DNA of 64,000 nt from Tretioscincus oriximinensis (GCA_022410635.1 JAJVDF010000952.1:143390-207389), one strand, 5' to 3'; shown: positions 49,812-61,274, numbered from the stretch's first letter. The notes: generated by a model not told the origin, from the letters alone. A program made the numbers and translations.

Positions 49812-50170
49812 GTTTAGGCATTTGGGGACCAAGTTATTTAGGGCCTTGTAGGTAAGAGTAAATACCTTGAATTGGCCTCAGTAGGAAATTGGCAGCCAGT
49901 GCAGCTCTTTCAACTAGGCTGACCAGATGACCCCTTTTGGTGGGGGGTTGAAAACCCGTTTGGGGGGTGTTTCCTGGTTGTTTCTGAGGGGAAAAAACTG
50001 CGGGGCACCCCCCCCCCAAAGGGGTCATCTGGTGGTCAGCTTATTTCAACACTACTATGATATGCATCAGTAGCCTAGCTACTTCGTTCTGCACCAGCTG
50101 CAGTTTACGAACCATTTTCTAGGGCTGCCCCCTATGAAGTGCACCAGTCCAATCTGGAAGTTTAACTTTA
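49812..50170 (-). repeat. L2-like LINE 3' region split by a hAT-like element
   Basis: It has ttatttagggccttgtaggt and ttggcagccagtgcagctct, resuming after the insertion with ttctgcaccagctgcagttt. Orientation is inferred from related copies. Confidence 0.65.
49915..50043. mobile_element. hAT-like TIR element (copy 2, 129 bases)
   Basis: It starts TAGGCTGACCAGATGACC and ends GGTCAGCTTA. TTTCAAC flanks both ends (49908-49914 and 50044-50050), and the host L2-like sequence is continuous without it. Confidence 0.85.
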
Positions 50171-51110
50171 AGCCAGTATCNATATGTTCATGTTGAGTCC
50201 TTGTTTGTACCTTACGTTACTCGTNTGCAATACTTGTACCCCCTGCAGATTTTAGTATTTCACAGGATGTTCTGCTTTCTCTGGAGCTGAGCCTTGCTAG
50301 NGTTGCATCGCGATTACTTTCCAAGGGTAATAAATTACAGCACGCTCTTGATTGTTATCTGAAGCAGCTGGCTCCTGCAGGAACTAGTTTCGCCTTTGGT
50401 TTAATTGTTTTATCAAGTGACTCAGTCAAGTGTTACAAACTAGATGCTGGCCTGCTGCTCCCTGGAAGACTGGTCAGGCAAGTTCATTTTAAAAAATAAA
50501 GTAAAAGTAGTCAAGTTCATGGACCACAGCACGCCAGCCAGGTCCCTCTGTCCTCCAGAACCTGTGGCTTTGATTACATGATGGCTCTTTCTCCACTGAG
50601 CTACAGGCTGGGTTATATTCATTGGTCCTGGTCCATTCTGAGTTACAATCTGGCGCTGCCATTTTGGAGGTGGGAATTCCACTTTGATTCCCTTTAGGTT
50701 GGGAAAAGCGTAGTATAAAAACTNACTCCTCCTCCTTCCTTTGCTCCAGGGTGGAAAGACAATCAAAATTTCAATTTTATGTAGGGTTCTGATGATAAGT
50801 GATGATAAAGATTTGCCAGCTGTAGGCTAGTACAGACCCCCAAGCAGAGTTACTATAGTGTGTACCAGAACACAGGTGGAAGACTCCTATGCCAAGATAC
50901 AATCAAGAATAAGATATAATCCAAAAAGAATGATTAAATCCATGTTATTCCTTTGCCGTCCCCTTCTCCGTTTGCTTTCTATCATTCCCAGAATCGGGGT
51001 CTTTTTCCAGTGAGTCCCGCCTTTCTTTGTCTTTGTAGGGTTGCCATATTTCAAATAATAATAATAATTAAAAAACCAAGGTAGTGGGGTATTAAAAGCA
51101 TTTTTTTCTT
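50171..51110. other. Intergenic, mostly unrecognised
   Basis: A minus-strand tRNA-like head (TAGCTCAGTGG near 50597-50607) with a weak B box suggests an old SINE at 50520-50620. Several single N are present. Otherwise nothing is recognised. Confidence 0.4.
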
Positions 51111-51114
51111 TGAA

Positions 51115-51292
51115 TAGACTGACCAGATTTTCTGAGGCCCAAACAGGGGTAATTAATATTTATGCTAATTTGCAATATATTTTTTTAAAAAATTTCTCAG
51201 CAGAAACTGGGGAAATGGCGCCCCCCCGGAGGGCGGGGTAGATACCCTAAAANCGGGTCCCCCCCNAAAAAAGGGGGCATCTGGTCAGCCTA
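51115..51292. mobile_element. hAT-like TIR element (copy 3, 178 bases)
   Basis: It starts TAGACTGACCAGATTTTC and ends CTGGTCAGCCTA. It contains ggtaattaatatttatgcta, shared with copy 4. Confidence 0.75.
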
Positions 51293-51399
51293 CTTTGGGC
51301 CACAATCATTTATTTCTTTCCCTCTCTCTGTTCTCCGTTCTCTCTGACCACCCACCTCCAAGAAGCAGTTGTTTCACAAGGCCTTCTCTGGGGCAGCCA

Positions 51400-51760
51400 C
51401 CAGATTTTAAAACGATGCCTGGTGTTTAGACACCTGGGGAAAACACACCTGTTTATCTGGCCATCAGCTGAGCGAATTAAACCCTTTCTTCCTGCACCGT
51501 TATGATGTTTAACTATGAAAGATTAATTCTGTAATTGTCCTTCCAGAGAGGAAAGGAAGGGTATGGCTCTTCTAAACATTTTATTAATGTGTTTTTGTGT
51601 TGCCTTTAATCTCCTGTTACCCGCCCTGGGACCCATGGTGAAGACCGGGATATATACACACAGTCACACATACACACTATTTTAATTTTTTTAAAATTGT
51701 GATCTGCCCTGAGAGCTTTGGATATAGGGTGGAAAATAAATCAATTAATTAATAATCTGA
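51400..51760 (+). repeat. LINE 3' ends
   Basis: It has tttcacaaggccttctctgg and cccgccctgggacccatggt at the end of one element, then ctgccctgagagctttggat and AAATA-like DNA of another. Confidence 0.6.
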
Positions 51761-52617
51761 CAGCCAGGATGCCCTCTAAGGCCAACTTTTATCCCTGGAA
51801 GTCCTAAGAGAATCTCCCCCCACCCCCGGGAAAAGGCCGGAGGCTGCGCCCCAGTGCATTCCCAAGTGATAAAAGGCAGCTGCTTATCAGGAGGGTGCTT
51901 GATTTGGGCACAGTGTCCTGCATGCAATACCTCAACCCTCCTTTCGTGGAGTAGTAGCCTGAATGTCCAGTCCTCCCGATTCGCTACCAACAAACACAGT
52001 CTGTCTTATTCCAAATGCTGTCCGCAAGGTGGTGTATTAATACAGAACCCAGATATAAACATGTGGGTACAATACATACAGGGTATCAATAGCTACTAGT
52101 TGTGGCACTGATTAGTGCTGCTGCCACCATCTTCCTGCCGTGCCAGGAGTTCCACCACTGCTGCCTGCCTGCCTGCTTGGTGGAGGCTGTGGCAGGCTGT
52201 GTTCATAGCCTTGTGCATGCTATAGATTATCATCATGTAATCAAATTGTTATTATCCAATTATCCGGCCAGAATGACTGACCAGACACAGTAACACACCC
52301 CTTGCCTTTTCAATAGCGCATGCGCACAATGCGCACTTCATGACACTGGGCGGCCCAAAGACTAGGAGTTTGTTCATAGTTTTTTAAAAAACTATCGTCC
52401 GGCCCTCCAGCGGTCTGAGGAATAGTGAACTGTCTCTCTGTTTAAAAAGTTTGAGGATCCTTGCTCTGACTCCTGCACCAGACTGGCTCACACCTAAAAG
52501 TAAAATAATAAAATAAACTTTTTGTGCTGATAGAATCACTGAGCAGAAAATGTAGCAAAGGAGGGTAGCGCTGCACAACGGACGCNTATCTCGCATTTTG
52601 TGATGGTTTCCACACAT
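51761..52617. other. Intergenic, nothing recognised
   Basis: A (TGCC)n-like patch is near 52165. Open frames are accidental as far as I can tell. Confidence 0.45.
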
Positions 52618-53407
52618 TACATAAGAACATAAGAACATAAGAAGAGCCATACTGGATCAGGCCACAGCCCATTGAGTCCAGCATTCTGTGTCACACAGAG
52701 GCCCACCAGATNCACCTGGGCAGTCCGAACAGAGGAAAGCAAAATANGCTGCTCCTGTTCGTGACTCCCTGCAAATGGTATTTCAAGAGTCCTGCCTGTT
52801 GCTCCATCCCGGAGGCTACATCCAGACAACTATGTTAGTATCCATTTATACCCTTAGTGTCCATAAACCTGTCTAGTCCTGTCTTGAAACTATCCAAGCT
52901 GTTAGCTACCACTNCCTCTTCAGGAAGTCAATTCCACAGGCCGATGACCCTCTGGGTGAAGAAATACTTTCCTTTGTCTGTTCTCACTTTTCTNCCCAAC
53001 AGTTTTAAGGAGNGCCCTCTGGTCCTTGTGTTGTGTGATAGAGAAAACATTTTTTCTCTATTCACCCTGTCGATCCCATGCATGATTTTGTACACTTCAA
53101 TCAGATCACCCCTCAAACGNNNNNNNNNNCAATCAGATCACCCCTCAAACGTCTCCTTTCAAGGCTGAAGAGGCCCAGACGTTGCAGCCTTGCTTCGTAA
53201 GGGAGGTGCTCCAGACCCTTGATCATTTTTGTTGCCCTTTTCTGCACCTTCTCCAGTTCCAAAATATTCCTCTTGAGATGTGGTGACCAGAATTGAACAC
53301 AGTATTCCAAATGTGGCCTCACCACAGATTTATAAAGAGGCAAAACAACATTTGCTGACTTGTTTTCGATTCCTTTCCTAATTATCCCCAACATGGAATT
53401 TGCCATT
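52618..53407 (-). repeat. Young CR1-like LINE copy with 10-N join
   Basis: The 3' terminus (cataagaacataagaagagc) starts at 52622. RT C-terminal sequence follows, up to NSMLGIIRKGIENKSANVV near 53390. The assembly join at 53120 duplicates 22 bases and breaks the frame. Confidence 0.95.
53120..53129. other. 10-N join inside a CR1 copy
   Basis: Ten N separate two copies of the same 22-base CR1 sequence (53098-53119 and 53130-53151). This looks like two contig ends that overlap but were scaffolded with a placeholder gap. Confidence 0.9.
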
Positions 53408-54116
53408 AGGAACTGATGCAATGCGATGTGAAAGTTATATGNAGTTACACCCTGTATTGGGAGCAGCCCGAACCATATTGCACAAATGAACTGGAACTAC
53501 CTAGGAGATTTGACCCAGAATGACTCAAAGGATGTACCCTGCAAATGAAAATACAGGTTTGTGTCCCTGCAACTGAATCTTCCGGGGATCCCTTACAGAT
53601 GTCATAAGAACAGTAATCTGATTGAGCAAAGGATGGGTTATATACACAGCAAGCGCTTCACAGTTGAAAGTTATCTCACAAACAAGGAGGTTGAGTCTTG
53701 CCTTGAGACTTGCAATATGGTGAATGATTGAGGTCTGCGATGATAACAGCTGAAGTGCCTATAACTATCAGTTCCCTGAAGCCATGAAACTTCATTATTA
53801 TTTAGAGGAAGGTACAGGTGTTCTAATGAAGGCCTTACCAAATATTACTGATGTAGGGGGAGAAAGTGTTCCTTTTGATCAGAGATGTCAAACTGGTGGG
53901 CCTTCCTGAACCACAACTCCCAACATTCCATTTGGTTTAGCAGAATGGGAGTGGAATGGAATTCTGGGAGTTATAGTTCAGGAGCCTCTGGAGGGCTACC
54001 ATTTTGACATCTCTACTTTAGATNTTTGGGGGCTAAGTTATTTAGGGCCTTTTAGGTTAAAGCTAATACCTTGAACNGAGAAACAGCTATGGTGGCTGCC
54101 TTCGATCAGCAAGTCC
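53408..54116. other. Intergenic, nothing firm
   Basis: An old repeat with cacaactcccaacattccat occurs near 53920. No gene. Confidence 0.4.
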
Positions 54117-54297
54117 AGCAAAGGAGACTTGTGGTACCTAGACACCAACAAGGGAAAGGTTGGCAACATGAACTTTCGTAGACACGTCTACAGTAGAAGT
54201 ATCAGAAGAAGGAGACGCGTCTTCGAAAACTCATGCTGCCTTTCTTGTTAGTCTCCAAGTTCTACAAGCCCCCCTTGTTGGACTGTATATAACAGTT
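54117..54297. repeat. Foldback repeat family D, copy 3
   Basis: It contains actttcgtagacacgtctac and aactcatgctgcctttcttg, with the right edge gtctccaagttctacaagcc. Confidence 0.75.
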
Positions 54298-54399
54298 CAG
54301 AATGGAAGATGACGGAATTCCGTTCCTAGAAAAGTGTCTCGATTCAAGGGTTCTAGAAAATGAATTTGAGTAGTCAATGTAATAAGTTTAATTTATTTA

Positions 54400-54773
54400 C
54401 TAGTGGAGTTAGCCCGTTGCATTGCAGAACTGTAATGCTCTAGCCCGTCCTCCCCCTTGCTCCCATCCCTGCCTCCACCACTCCCTCCTTCCCTTGCTCC
54501 CTCCCAACCCTCTTTCTCTTGATGCTTCTTTCTTTCTTCACTTCCATTTTACTTTTCTTCTTTCTTTCTCTTTCTTTCTTTCTTTCTTTCTTTCTTCCTT
54601 TCCTTCCTTTTTTCATCCTTTCCTTCTTTAGTTCCTTCCTTCCTCCATTTTTTCCTTTTTTCCTGCTTATCCTCCTTCCCCTCTGGAGGCTGTGAAAGTT
54701 CCAAGCCTTGTCATTGGTCTTAATATCTCGGAATGTTGAATTCTTTGATACGCTTTTTATTATATGTACAGAT
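54400..54773 (-). mobile_element. Helitron-like element with CTTT tract (copy 4)
   Basis: On the minus strand it starts TCTGTACATATAATAAAAAG after an A and ends gggctaactccactag before T, the ends expected of a Helitron. The middle (54520-54660) is a (CTTT)n-rich pyrimidine tract on the plus strand. No coding capacity. Confidence 0.6.
54520..54660 (+). repeat. (CTTT)n microsatellite and pyrimidine tract
   Basis: Repeated ttctttctttcttt units with ccttcc interruptions, nested in the Helitron-like element. Confidence 0.95.
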
Positions 54774-54774
54774 T

Positions 54775-54870
54775 TGCATTTCTATGTCATCCTGTACCCC
54801 AAAGGTCTCAGGGTGTTTAACAATAAAAACCAAATTAACATGTTAAAACGTGTTAATACCTAAAATACCT
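54775..54870 (-). repeat. L2-like LINE 3' end fragment
   Basis: It contains ctgtaccccaaaggtctcag and caaattaacatgttaaaacg. Confidence 0.7.
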
Positions 54871-55324
54871 AAAAGTAAAGAAGGGAGAGCAGATTAGAAA
54901 GAACTGCAAATGGAGAAATGGAAGGGTCTGTTATCTTTTGGACTAAGAAGTAGAACAAGAATTAGTAAATGGAAAGGACTCTTTTGATGTAATGCAACTG
55001 TGTGGTGAAATTGAGAATCGACTCTCGTGCAGAAGTACTTGAGATTATACCCTTAAGTCATTTATTTATTTATTCTTAAAACTAGTGCAGAAATTGAGTG
55101 AACATGAGATAAGCAGATTTCAGGATTCAGTTAAGAAGAATGGTCGGCAAATCACAAGAGAATGTTTGGAGAATATTTTAAAAGGCAATTTTGGCTAGAA
55201 GTTAATGGAATTCTGACTTTTGTACATACAGTAGAGGGAACTTTGTGGAGTTAACAACTAGACTGTACACTAACTTATAAAATGTGAAGATTGGAGGGAA
55301 GGAGTATTACTAGTTGTGGGTGGA

Positions 55325-55522
55325 ACTGGATACAAGAACAAGGATGCCTCTGGGATGGAGCATCAGGCAGGATTCCTAAAATACCATTCTCAGGTAGTCG
55401 AGAGCAGGTAAAGGTTTTGCCTTCTGCTTCAAACTGCCCAAGTGCAACTGTTGGGCCACTGTGTGAGACAGAAGGCTGGGCTACACGGGATCTGGCCCCG
55501 TTCAGCCGGGTTCCTCTTATGA
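55325..55522 (+). repeat. CR1-like 3' UTR
   Basis: It contains ggatgcctctgggatggagc and ends gccgggttcctcttatga. Confidence 0.85.
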
Positions 55523-56067
55523 TAGACTTACCAGATTTTCTGAGACCCAAACCGGTGTAATTAATATTCATGCTAATTTGCATATTCATAAATATGCAAA
55601 TTATCCACCAACATGCATTCCCTTCCAAAACNCNTGCCCGAGAAATCGGTGAAGCATGTGAGAATGTTTGTAAGTATGTGAGAATTTTTAAACTGAGAAT
55701 TTTTGGAGTACATTAGAATCTTTTAATTTTTTTACAAAGTGGAAGGTGCCTTTAGAAGCTGGCCCAAGTTGCCAGAACCCCCTAGTGGTGGTGCAGCAAT
55801 TAAAAAAAAATTAAGAGTGTGAGAAAGTTTTGAAGTGTGTCAGAATTTTTATTTTTTACTGAGGGGAGGGTGCCTTCAGGAGCTGGTCTCAAATGCCAGA
55901 GTCCCCTAGTGGTGCTGCAGTGATTTTTTTTCAAAATAAAAAATAATATATATATTAATTTATTTTTCCTCAGCAAAACCAGGGAAATGATGCCCCCCCC
56001 TGGGAGGACGGGGTAAACACCCCCAAACCGGGTTTTCCCCCCCAAAAGGGGGGATCTGGTCAGCCTA
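55523..56067. mobile_element. hAT-like TIR element (copy 4, 545 bases)
   Basis: It starts TAGACTTACCAGATTTTC and ends CTGGTCAGCCTA, with similar flanks CTTATGA and TTTATGA. It is the longest copy, but still without a transposase frame. An internal duplication (ctagtggtg.tgcag near 55785 and 55910) is visible. Confidence 0.75.
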
Positions 56068-56069
56068 CT

Positions 56070-56560
56070 TTTATGATCAATGGGCATACTTTGAAACTCA
56101 TGGATAGAAAAGTCAGGACAGGAGAGGCAAAATATTATTTTACCCAGAGGTTCATTGGTCTATGAATTTACATCCAGAAAAAGTGGTGGTAGCCAGCAGC
56201 TGGGTGGCTTTTAGATAGGATCGGACAAACTCATGGAAATCAAGTATATTGATGGCTACTAGGATGGATCTCTTGATCCTGCCTCCGAGATGGANCAACA
56301 AATAAGGTACCACTTGCAAGGAGTTGAGAATAAGTAAAGNTTTTACCTTCNTCTGCTTGACATTGCCCTAGTGTAATTGCNAGGCCAGTGCAGACCCCCT
56401 TTGGCTCATCCGCGTGCCAATGTACAATCTCCACTAGCATGTGGATGGCACATCCGTATTCCAAGAGTCAAGAGCAAGTGAAGATTTTGCCTTCTTCTGA
56501 TTGAGACGGCCCAGGTGCAATTGGTGGGGCAACCTGTGAAAGGGAACAATGGATTAGATG
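56070..56560 (+). repeat. CR1-like 3' region, diverged
   Basis: It contains gggcatactttgaaactcat, gcctccgagatggancaaca and a second tail piece to 56560. It is followed by a (TTCATTTATT)n-like AT tract at 56565-56690. Confidence 0.75.
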
Positions 56561-56699
56561 TCTTATTTATTTATTCATTCATTCATTTGTTTATTTATTC
56601 ACTCATTTTATTCATTAATTCATTTATGTATGTATTTACTTATTTATTCATTCATTTTATTTTATTTAGTTATTTAGGAATTTAAATCCCAAATGTTTT

Positions 56700-57860
56700 C
56701 ACCAAAGCAGGTAACAGAGAATTAAAAGCAACAAAAGCTGAGTTCTCANGAGGGAAAAACAAGGATCCAAAGCTGTATGGATGTGAGCTGGCCACATGCA
56801 TTTTCCATAAAATCTTCATTGAACATGCACGGGCTATGCTCAGATCACACAGCAATGCATATTCTGAGTTGAGTTAGCTCAGAAACCCATCGCCAGGGCA
56901 GCCTAACTGCACGTTAACTGCACTGTGGCCGTGTTTTCTAAAGAAATCTCTTTCCCCTTTTGTTCATAGAGCCACTCGGAAGGTTGCAAACTGCTGAACC
57001 TTTTTGAACTGAAGCAGCAGCAAAGGAAAAACTTAAAAACAGCACTTTTAAATTCAGCCTTCCCTTTCTTGAAGACTGCAAACAGTTGACCGGCCCCGTG
57101 AATAAAGGGGGAAAGAGATCCTTTTAGATCTTCTCCTGCACTGCAATCTAGGCTTTCGGGGTCCTTCTGTTTTTTTCCAGAAGACCCCCAAAATCCAGAC
57201 CCAAGCAGCATGTATGTGGGGGCTTAAACCGAGCAGGAGACAACAGAAAGCAGCAAAGTGAATCTTACTTCACTTCGCTACTTTCTAGGCCAGTTTTAGC
57301 NCCCTGGTGAGAACCCAGCCATAAAAACACTTCAGTTAAAACATTTCAAAGAGCCATTCCCTCCTGTGAACCTCCTGTTATCATTTTTTAAAGAGGAAAC
57401 GAAAGTTGAGGCGCAGGAAACTAAGGAGATAGATAATACTGGATTTAAAAGGATTAAAAAAACACAATAAGATTAAGATCATTAAAACTNAAGGTATTAT
57501 TCGCTTGGCATTTGACACCAGCCTGATTAGCTAACGTGAGAATGTTGCATCACTCAAATTGTTGGCATGAGTGTGGGAAGAAAGGAATGTTTATACGTTT
57601 GCTAAGGCCGTGTGAGAAAGTCCAGGCTTGATGGGAGCAGGCAAAGAAAGGATTATTAGCACATGAATATGAAAAAGAGATGGATCTGCTGCTGATCCAA
57701 GTGTTACCGATTCTCGTGTCCGTGAAGGAGGGAGGCATCCTGGGGCTTTTCTGCCCTTGAAAGGNCAGGTGTGTAATCCGTATTGATACTTGATGTTCAG
57801 GTGCAAGCAGCCCTGTATTTTAAGGGAGNGCAACCTNTGCTGNAGCTCAAGGCGGCAGAA
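56700..57860. other. Intergenic, unrecognised
   Basis: The frame at 56903-57211 (minus) is 102 codons but has no family resemblance. This may be an old repeat. Confidence 0.4.
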
Positions 57861-57867
57861 TGGGGGA

Positions 57868-58145
57868 TGGGCAGGCACGAATGGCTCAGTCGTTAAGGAG
57901 ACGGACTCTCATCCGAGAGGTCCGGTTCCAAGGCCCTGTGTTGGACATGGGGACCTTCCAATAGCCTGTAGCTCTAGCCAACCCAGCTATTCTAAAGNAA
58001 GAATTGCAGGAAATTGCATCTGACATGGGAACCATCGCAGCCTGGTGGGGAAGATAGAATGTCAGCCTTCGGGCAAAATACCATTGTAAGCCGCTTTGAA
58101 TCCCTTTGAAATGTGAGTAAAGTGGGGTATAGGAACCCAGTTCTT
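57868..58145 (+). repeat. tRNA-type SINE (family 2), best copy
   Basis: The head gcacgaatggctcagtcgtt has an A box TGGCTCAGTCG at 57882-57892 and a weak B box near 57924. The body runs to a tail with gtggggtataggaacccag. Confidence 0.85.
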
Positions 58146-58439
58146 CTTCTTTCCCCTAGTAAAAAAAATAAAAAATAAAATTTTCAAAAATATGTTGTTG
58201 TTTTTTAATTCACAGCAGCACCACTAGGAGGCTCTGGCAACCAGGGGTGGCTCCTAAAGACACACTCGCCCAGTTAATATATATGTTTTAAAAAATTATA
58301 TTGGAAAACTTCCAGGGGGCGTTTANAATTTTTTACTGCTCACGGGCATCAAACACCCAAATTACGGCCCTGGATGCAGGTGGTGGTATCAGGAGCGCTT
58401 ATTTTGACCTAGGGCTATTTCGCCAGTTAGGATCCTTTT

Positions 58440-58860
58440 AATATCATGTGCTCAAATGGTGTTAGTGAGGGGTTGGAGGGACGCATCTTATAGGGAGTTG
58501 TGGAGATGGAGAGAATATTTAATTGAAAAAATGGGTGTTGAAATCAACGCAGTTAAAGTGAACTCTTCATATGATATACAAAAAATTATAGAAATTAAGA
58601 ATAACTGGCTCAGGATAAAAGAATATTTAATACAAAATTCGTCTAGCCCATCCACTATCTATAAAATTAATTTGATATATTCCCTATGAATATACGCTAC
58701 AACGATAACATGCAAAGGAGGAGGGAGGGAAGAGGGAGGGTAGGGAAGGGTATATTTGTCAGTACGGTTAAATGATTGGAAATGTAGTAATATGTAAATA
58801 AGTAAGCTATTGATGGAACTGTACGGATTATAACTAATAAATATATAATTAAAAAAAAAA
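58440..58860 (+). mobile_element. 5'-truncated L1-like retrotransposon with poly-A
   Basis: The 421-base insertion lies between perfect 10-base repeats GGATCCTTTT (58430-58439 and 58861-58870). It ends in a poly-A tail and has a G-rich 3' UTR segment (58710-58750), as L1 elements do. A 77-codon frame (58456-58689) would be the end of the second ORF, with RELWRWREYLIEKMGVEIN. The family call rests on layout. Confidence 0.78.
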
Positions 58861-58870
58861 GGATCCTTTT

Positions 58871-59279
58871 TGGACAGGAACAACCCAGCCACAGGACTCC
58901 CTGTGCTGGCAACGTCCCGACTGAAAGACTGTAGTGGGGCTCCCCTTGAAGGCTGGTGCAGAACTCAGTAGTGAGGTACTGACTGGTACAGCTGGCCGGA
59001 CACACATTTAATGGCTATGGATTGCTTGCTGCATCAGGAAGGAAAATTATTTTTTTCACACCCATTAAAGCTCCCATTTTTTATGTGGCAAAAACCCTAT
59101 TCTAATAGAAACTTTGCTCTCCAGCAGTCTGGAGCTCTGATATGTGGAATATTCACTGGATTTCACTAGTTCAGTTTGCTTGCAAATACCTGTAGTCGCG
59201 TTACAGAGTAATTACTGGATGCCTTTTCCGTGCCTTCCAGCCCAAGTTCCCATAACGTAGTGACACCCTATGAAATCCT
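58871..59279. other. Intergenic, nothing recognised
   Basis: Unique-looking sequence. Confidence 0.4.
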
Positions 59280-59354
59280 TTGAAAGCAATTAACAACAGG
59301 CTGAGAGCATGGCTTATAAAATGGGACGTAAGAAGCAAAAGCAACAGCAAATGT

Positions 59355-60290
59355 ATTATCTACATGGGTGAGTGGGCATCAAAGTGGCAAATGCACTTCA
59401 ACTTAAGCAAGTGCAAGGTCATGCATATTGGGGCAAAGAACCCCAACTACTCCTACCACCTGATGGGAACCAAGCTTTCTGTGACCGAGCAAGAAAAGGA
59501 TCTTGGGGTGNTAGTGGACAATTCAATGAAAATGTCAACCCAGTGTGCAGCAGCTGCAAAAAAGGCAAATTCCATGTTGGGGATAATTAGGAAAGGAATC
59601 GAAAATAAGTCAGCAAATGTTGTTTTGCCTCTTTATAAATCTGTGGTGAGGCCACATTTGGAATCCTGTGTTCAGTTCTGGTCATCACATCTCAAGAGGG
59701 ATATTTTGGAACTGGAGAAGGTGCAGAAAAGGGCAACAAAAATGATCAAGGGTCTGGAGCACCTCCCTTACGAAGCAAGGCTGCAACGTCTGGGCCTCTT
59801 CAGCCTTGAAAGGAGACGTTTGGGGGTGATCTGATTGAAGCATACAAAATCATGCATGGGATCGACAGAGTGAATAGAGAAAAAATGCTTTCTCTCTCAC
59901 ACAACACAAGGACCANAGGGCACTCCTTAAAACTGTTGGGTAGAAAAGTGAGAACAGACAAAGGAAAGTATTTTTTCACCCAGAGGCTCATCGGCCTGTG
60001 GAATTGACTTCCTGAAGGGGTAGTGGTAGCTAACAGCTTGGATAGTTTCAAGACAGGACTAGACAGATTTATGGACACCAAAGGTATAAATGGATACTAG
60101 GATGGATATCTGGATGTTGCCTCCGGGATGGAGCAACAGGCAGGACTCCTGAAATGCCATTTACAGGAGCATATTTTGCTTTCCTCTGTTCGGACTGCCC
60201 AGGTGCATCTGGTGGGCCTCTGTGTGACACAGAATGCTGGACTTGATGGGCTGTGGCCTGATCCAGTATGGCTCTTCTTATGTTCTTATC
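59355..60290 (+). repeat. Young CR1-like LINE, longest copy
   Basis: The frame 59280-59834 covers RT thumb and C-terminal sequence, with WASKWQMHFNLSKCKVMHIG, LYKSVVRPHLESCVQFW and EKVQKRATKMIKGLEHL. One base is missing at about 59823 relative to other copies, so the frame ends early at LGVI. The 3' UTR ends tatggctcttcttatgttct. Confidence 0.95.
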
Positions 60291-60299
60291 TAATAAGAA

Positions 60300-61270
60300 C
60301 TTTACTGCCAGTTTTAAGCACTTCCTTACTGCTGCTTTAAATGCACGGCTAGGCAGCGTTCTAGTGTTAGTTTCATCAGGAGCATCCCTATTGGGCCCCA
60401 CTTTAATGGAAGGTATATACAGCGTGGTGACCTGCTTTGAGAGTATTTGTCATTCTATCCTCTTTGGCATTTTTTACCTTTTGTGGCAGAGAGAACAGCT
60501 CATCAGTGGTATTAAAACACCTGATCCGGGGTGCTAGCTGGGGCGGGGGGGATTGTTGCTCATTTGGGATGGATTAGCGCCTGTTTGAAGTGGCCTTTGC
60601 TACCCTTTCTGTTTGACCTTTGGCTGAGAAAGTGTCCCCCTCAGCTGTAAGGCAGCCTTTGAGGCATGGTGGTGCAGAGGCCAAGAGCTGGTTTTCACTC
60701 TCATGGAAGAAACAATGGTACATACAAAAGGAACCCCAATGTGTAAATAAGTTGGCTAGCAAAGCATTTTCCTCNGCTTTGATATCCCTCACATTTTGTA
60801 GAGTGCAGTTATGTCTCCCATGGAGCNCAGCTGCATAGAATTATCATTAGATTGCTCAAAGTTGCAGAAAAAACTAGCATAAAAATCAGAAATAAATAGT
60901 AGCCTGGTTTTCATGTAACAACACAGAGCGACATATGGAAGTCGCTGGAAGGGTTGGCTTTAGAATGTCCATTAGCCCCATCAGGAGACTCCATTATGTG
61001 TAACAGGGAAATGTTTCTTTGTTTATTCACACTTTAAACAGAATAATTAAAAATGGAACTGTGCCTTCAAAGAGAGGGAAGATTTTGGCTCAGCTGCAAA
61101 CAGGTGTTTTCATCTGACTCTCGATTGGGTACACTGTAGATTCCTGATGCAGCTCAGAGGGAAGAGAATTCCACAACCTGGGGGCTACCATAGAGAAGGC
61201 CCTCCCATGTATCCACACCCTCTTGACAAGTGAAGGAGGTGGGTCTCTCAGGGGTGCCTCATCGTCATCA
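60300..61270. other. Intergenic, mostly unrecognised
   Basis: An L2-like piece (agggaagagaattccacaac) lies near 61150-61260. Nothing else. Confidence 0.4.
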
Positions 61271-61274
61271 TCTG

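Noticed and set aside
50440..50766. 108-codon minus frame
   Set aside because: It has an internal N, and part of it corresponds to a tRNA-like SINE head. No family.
56903..57211. 102-codon minus frame as a novel gene
   Set aside because: Low complexity and no conserved features. More likely an old repeat.
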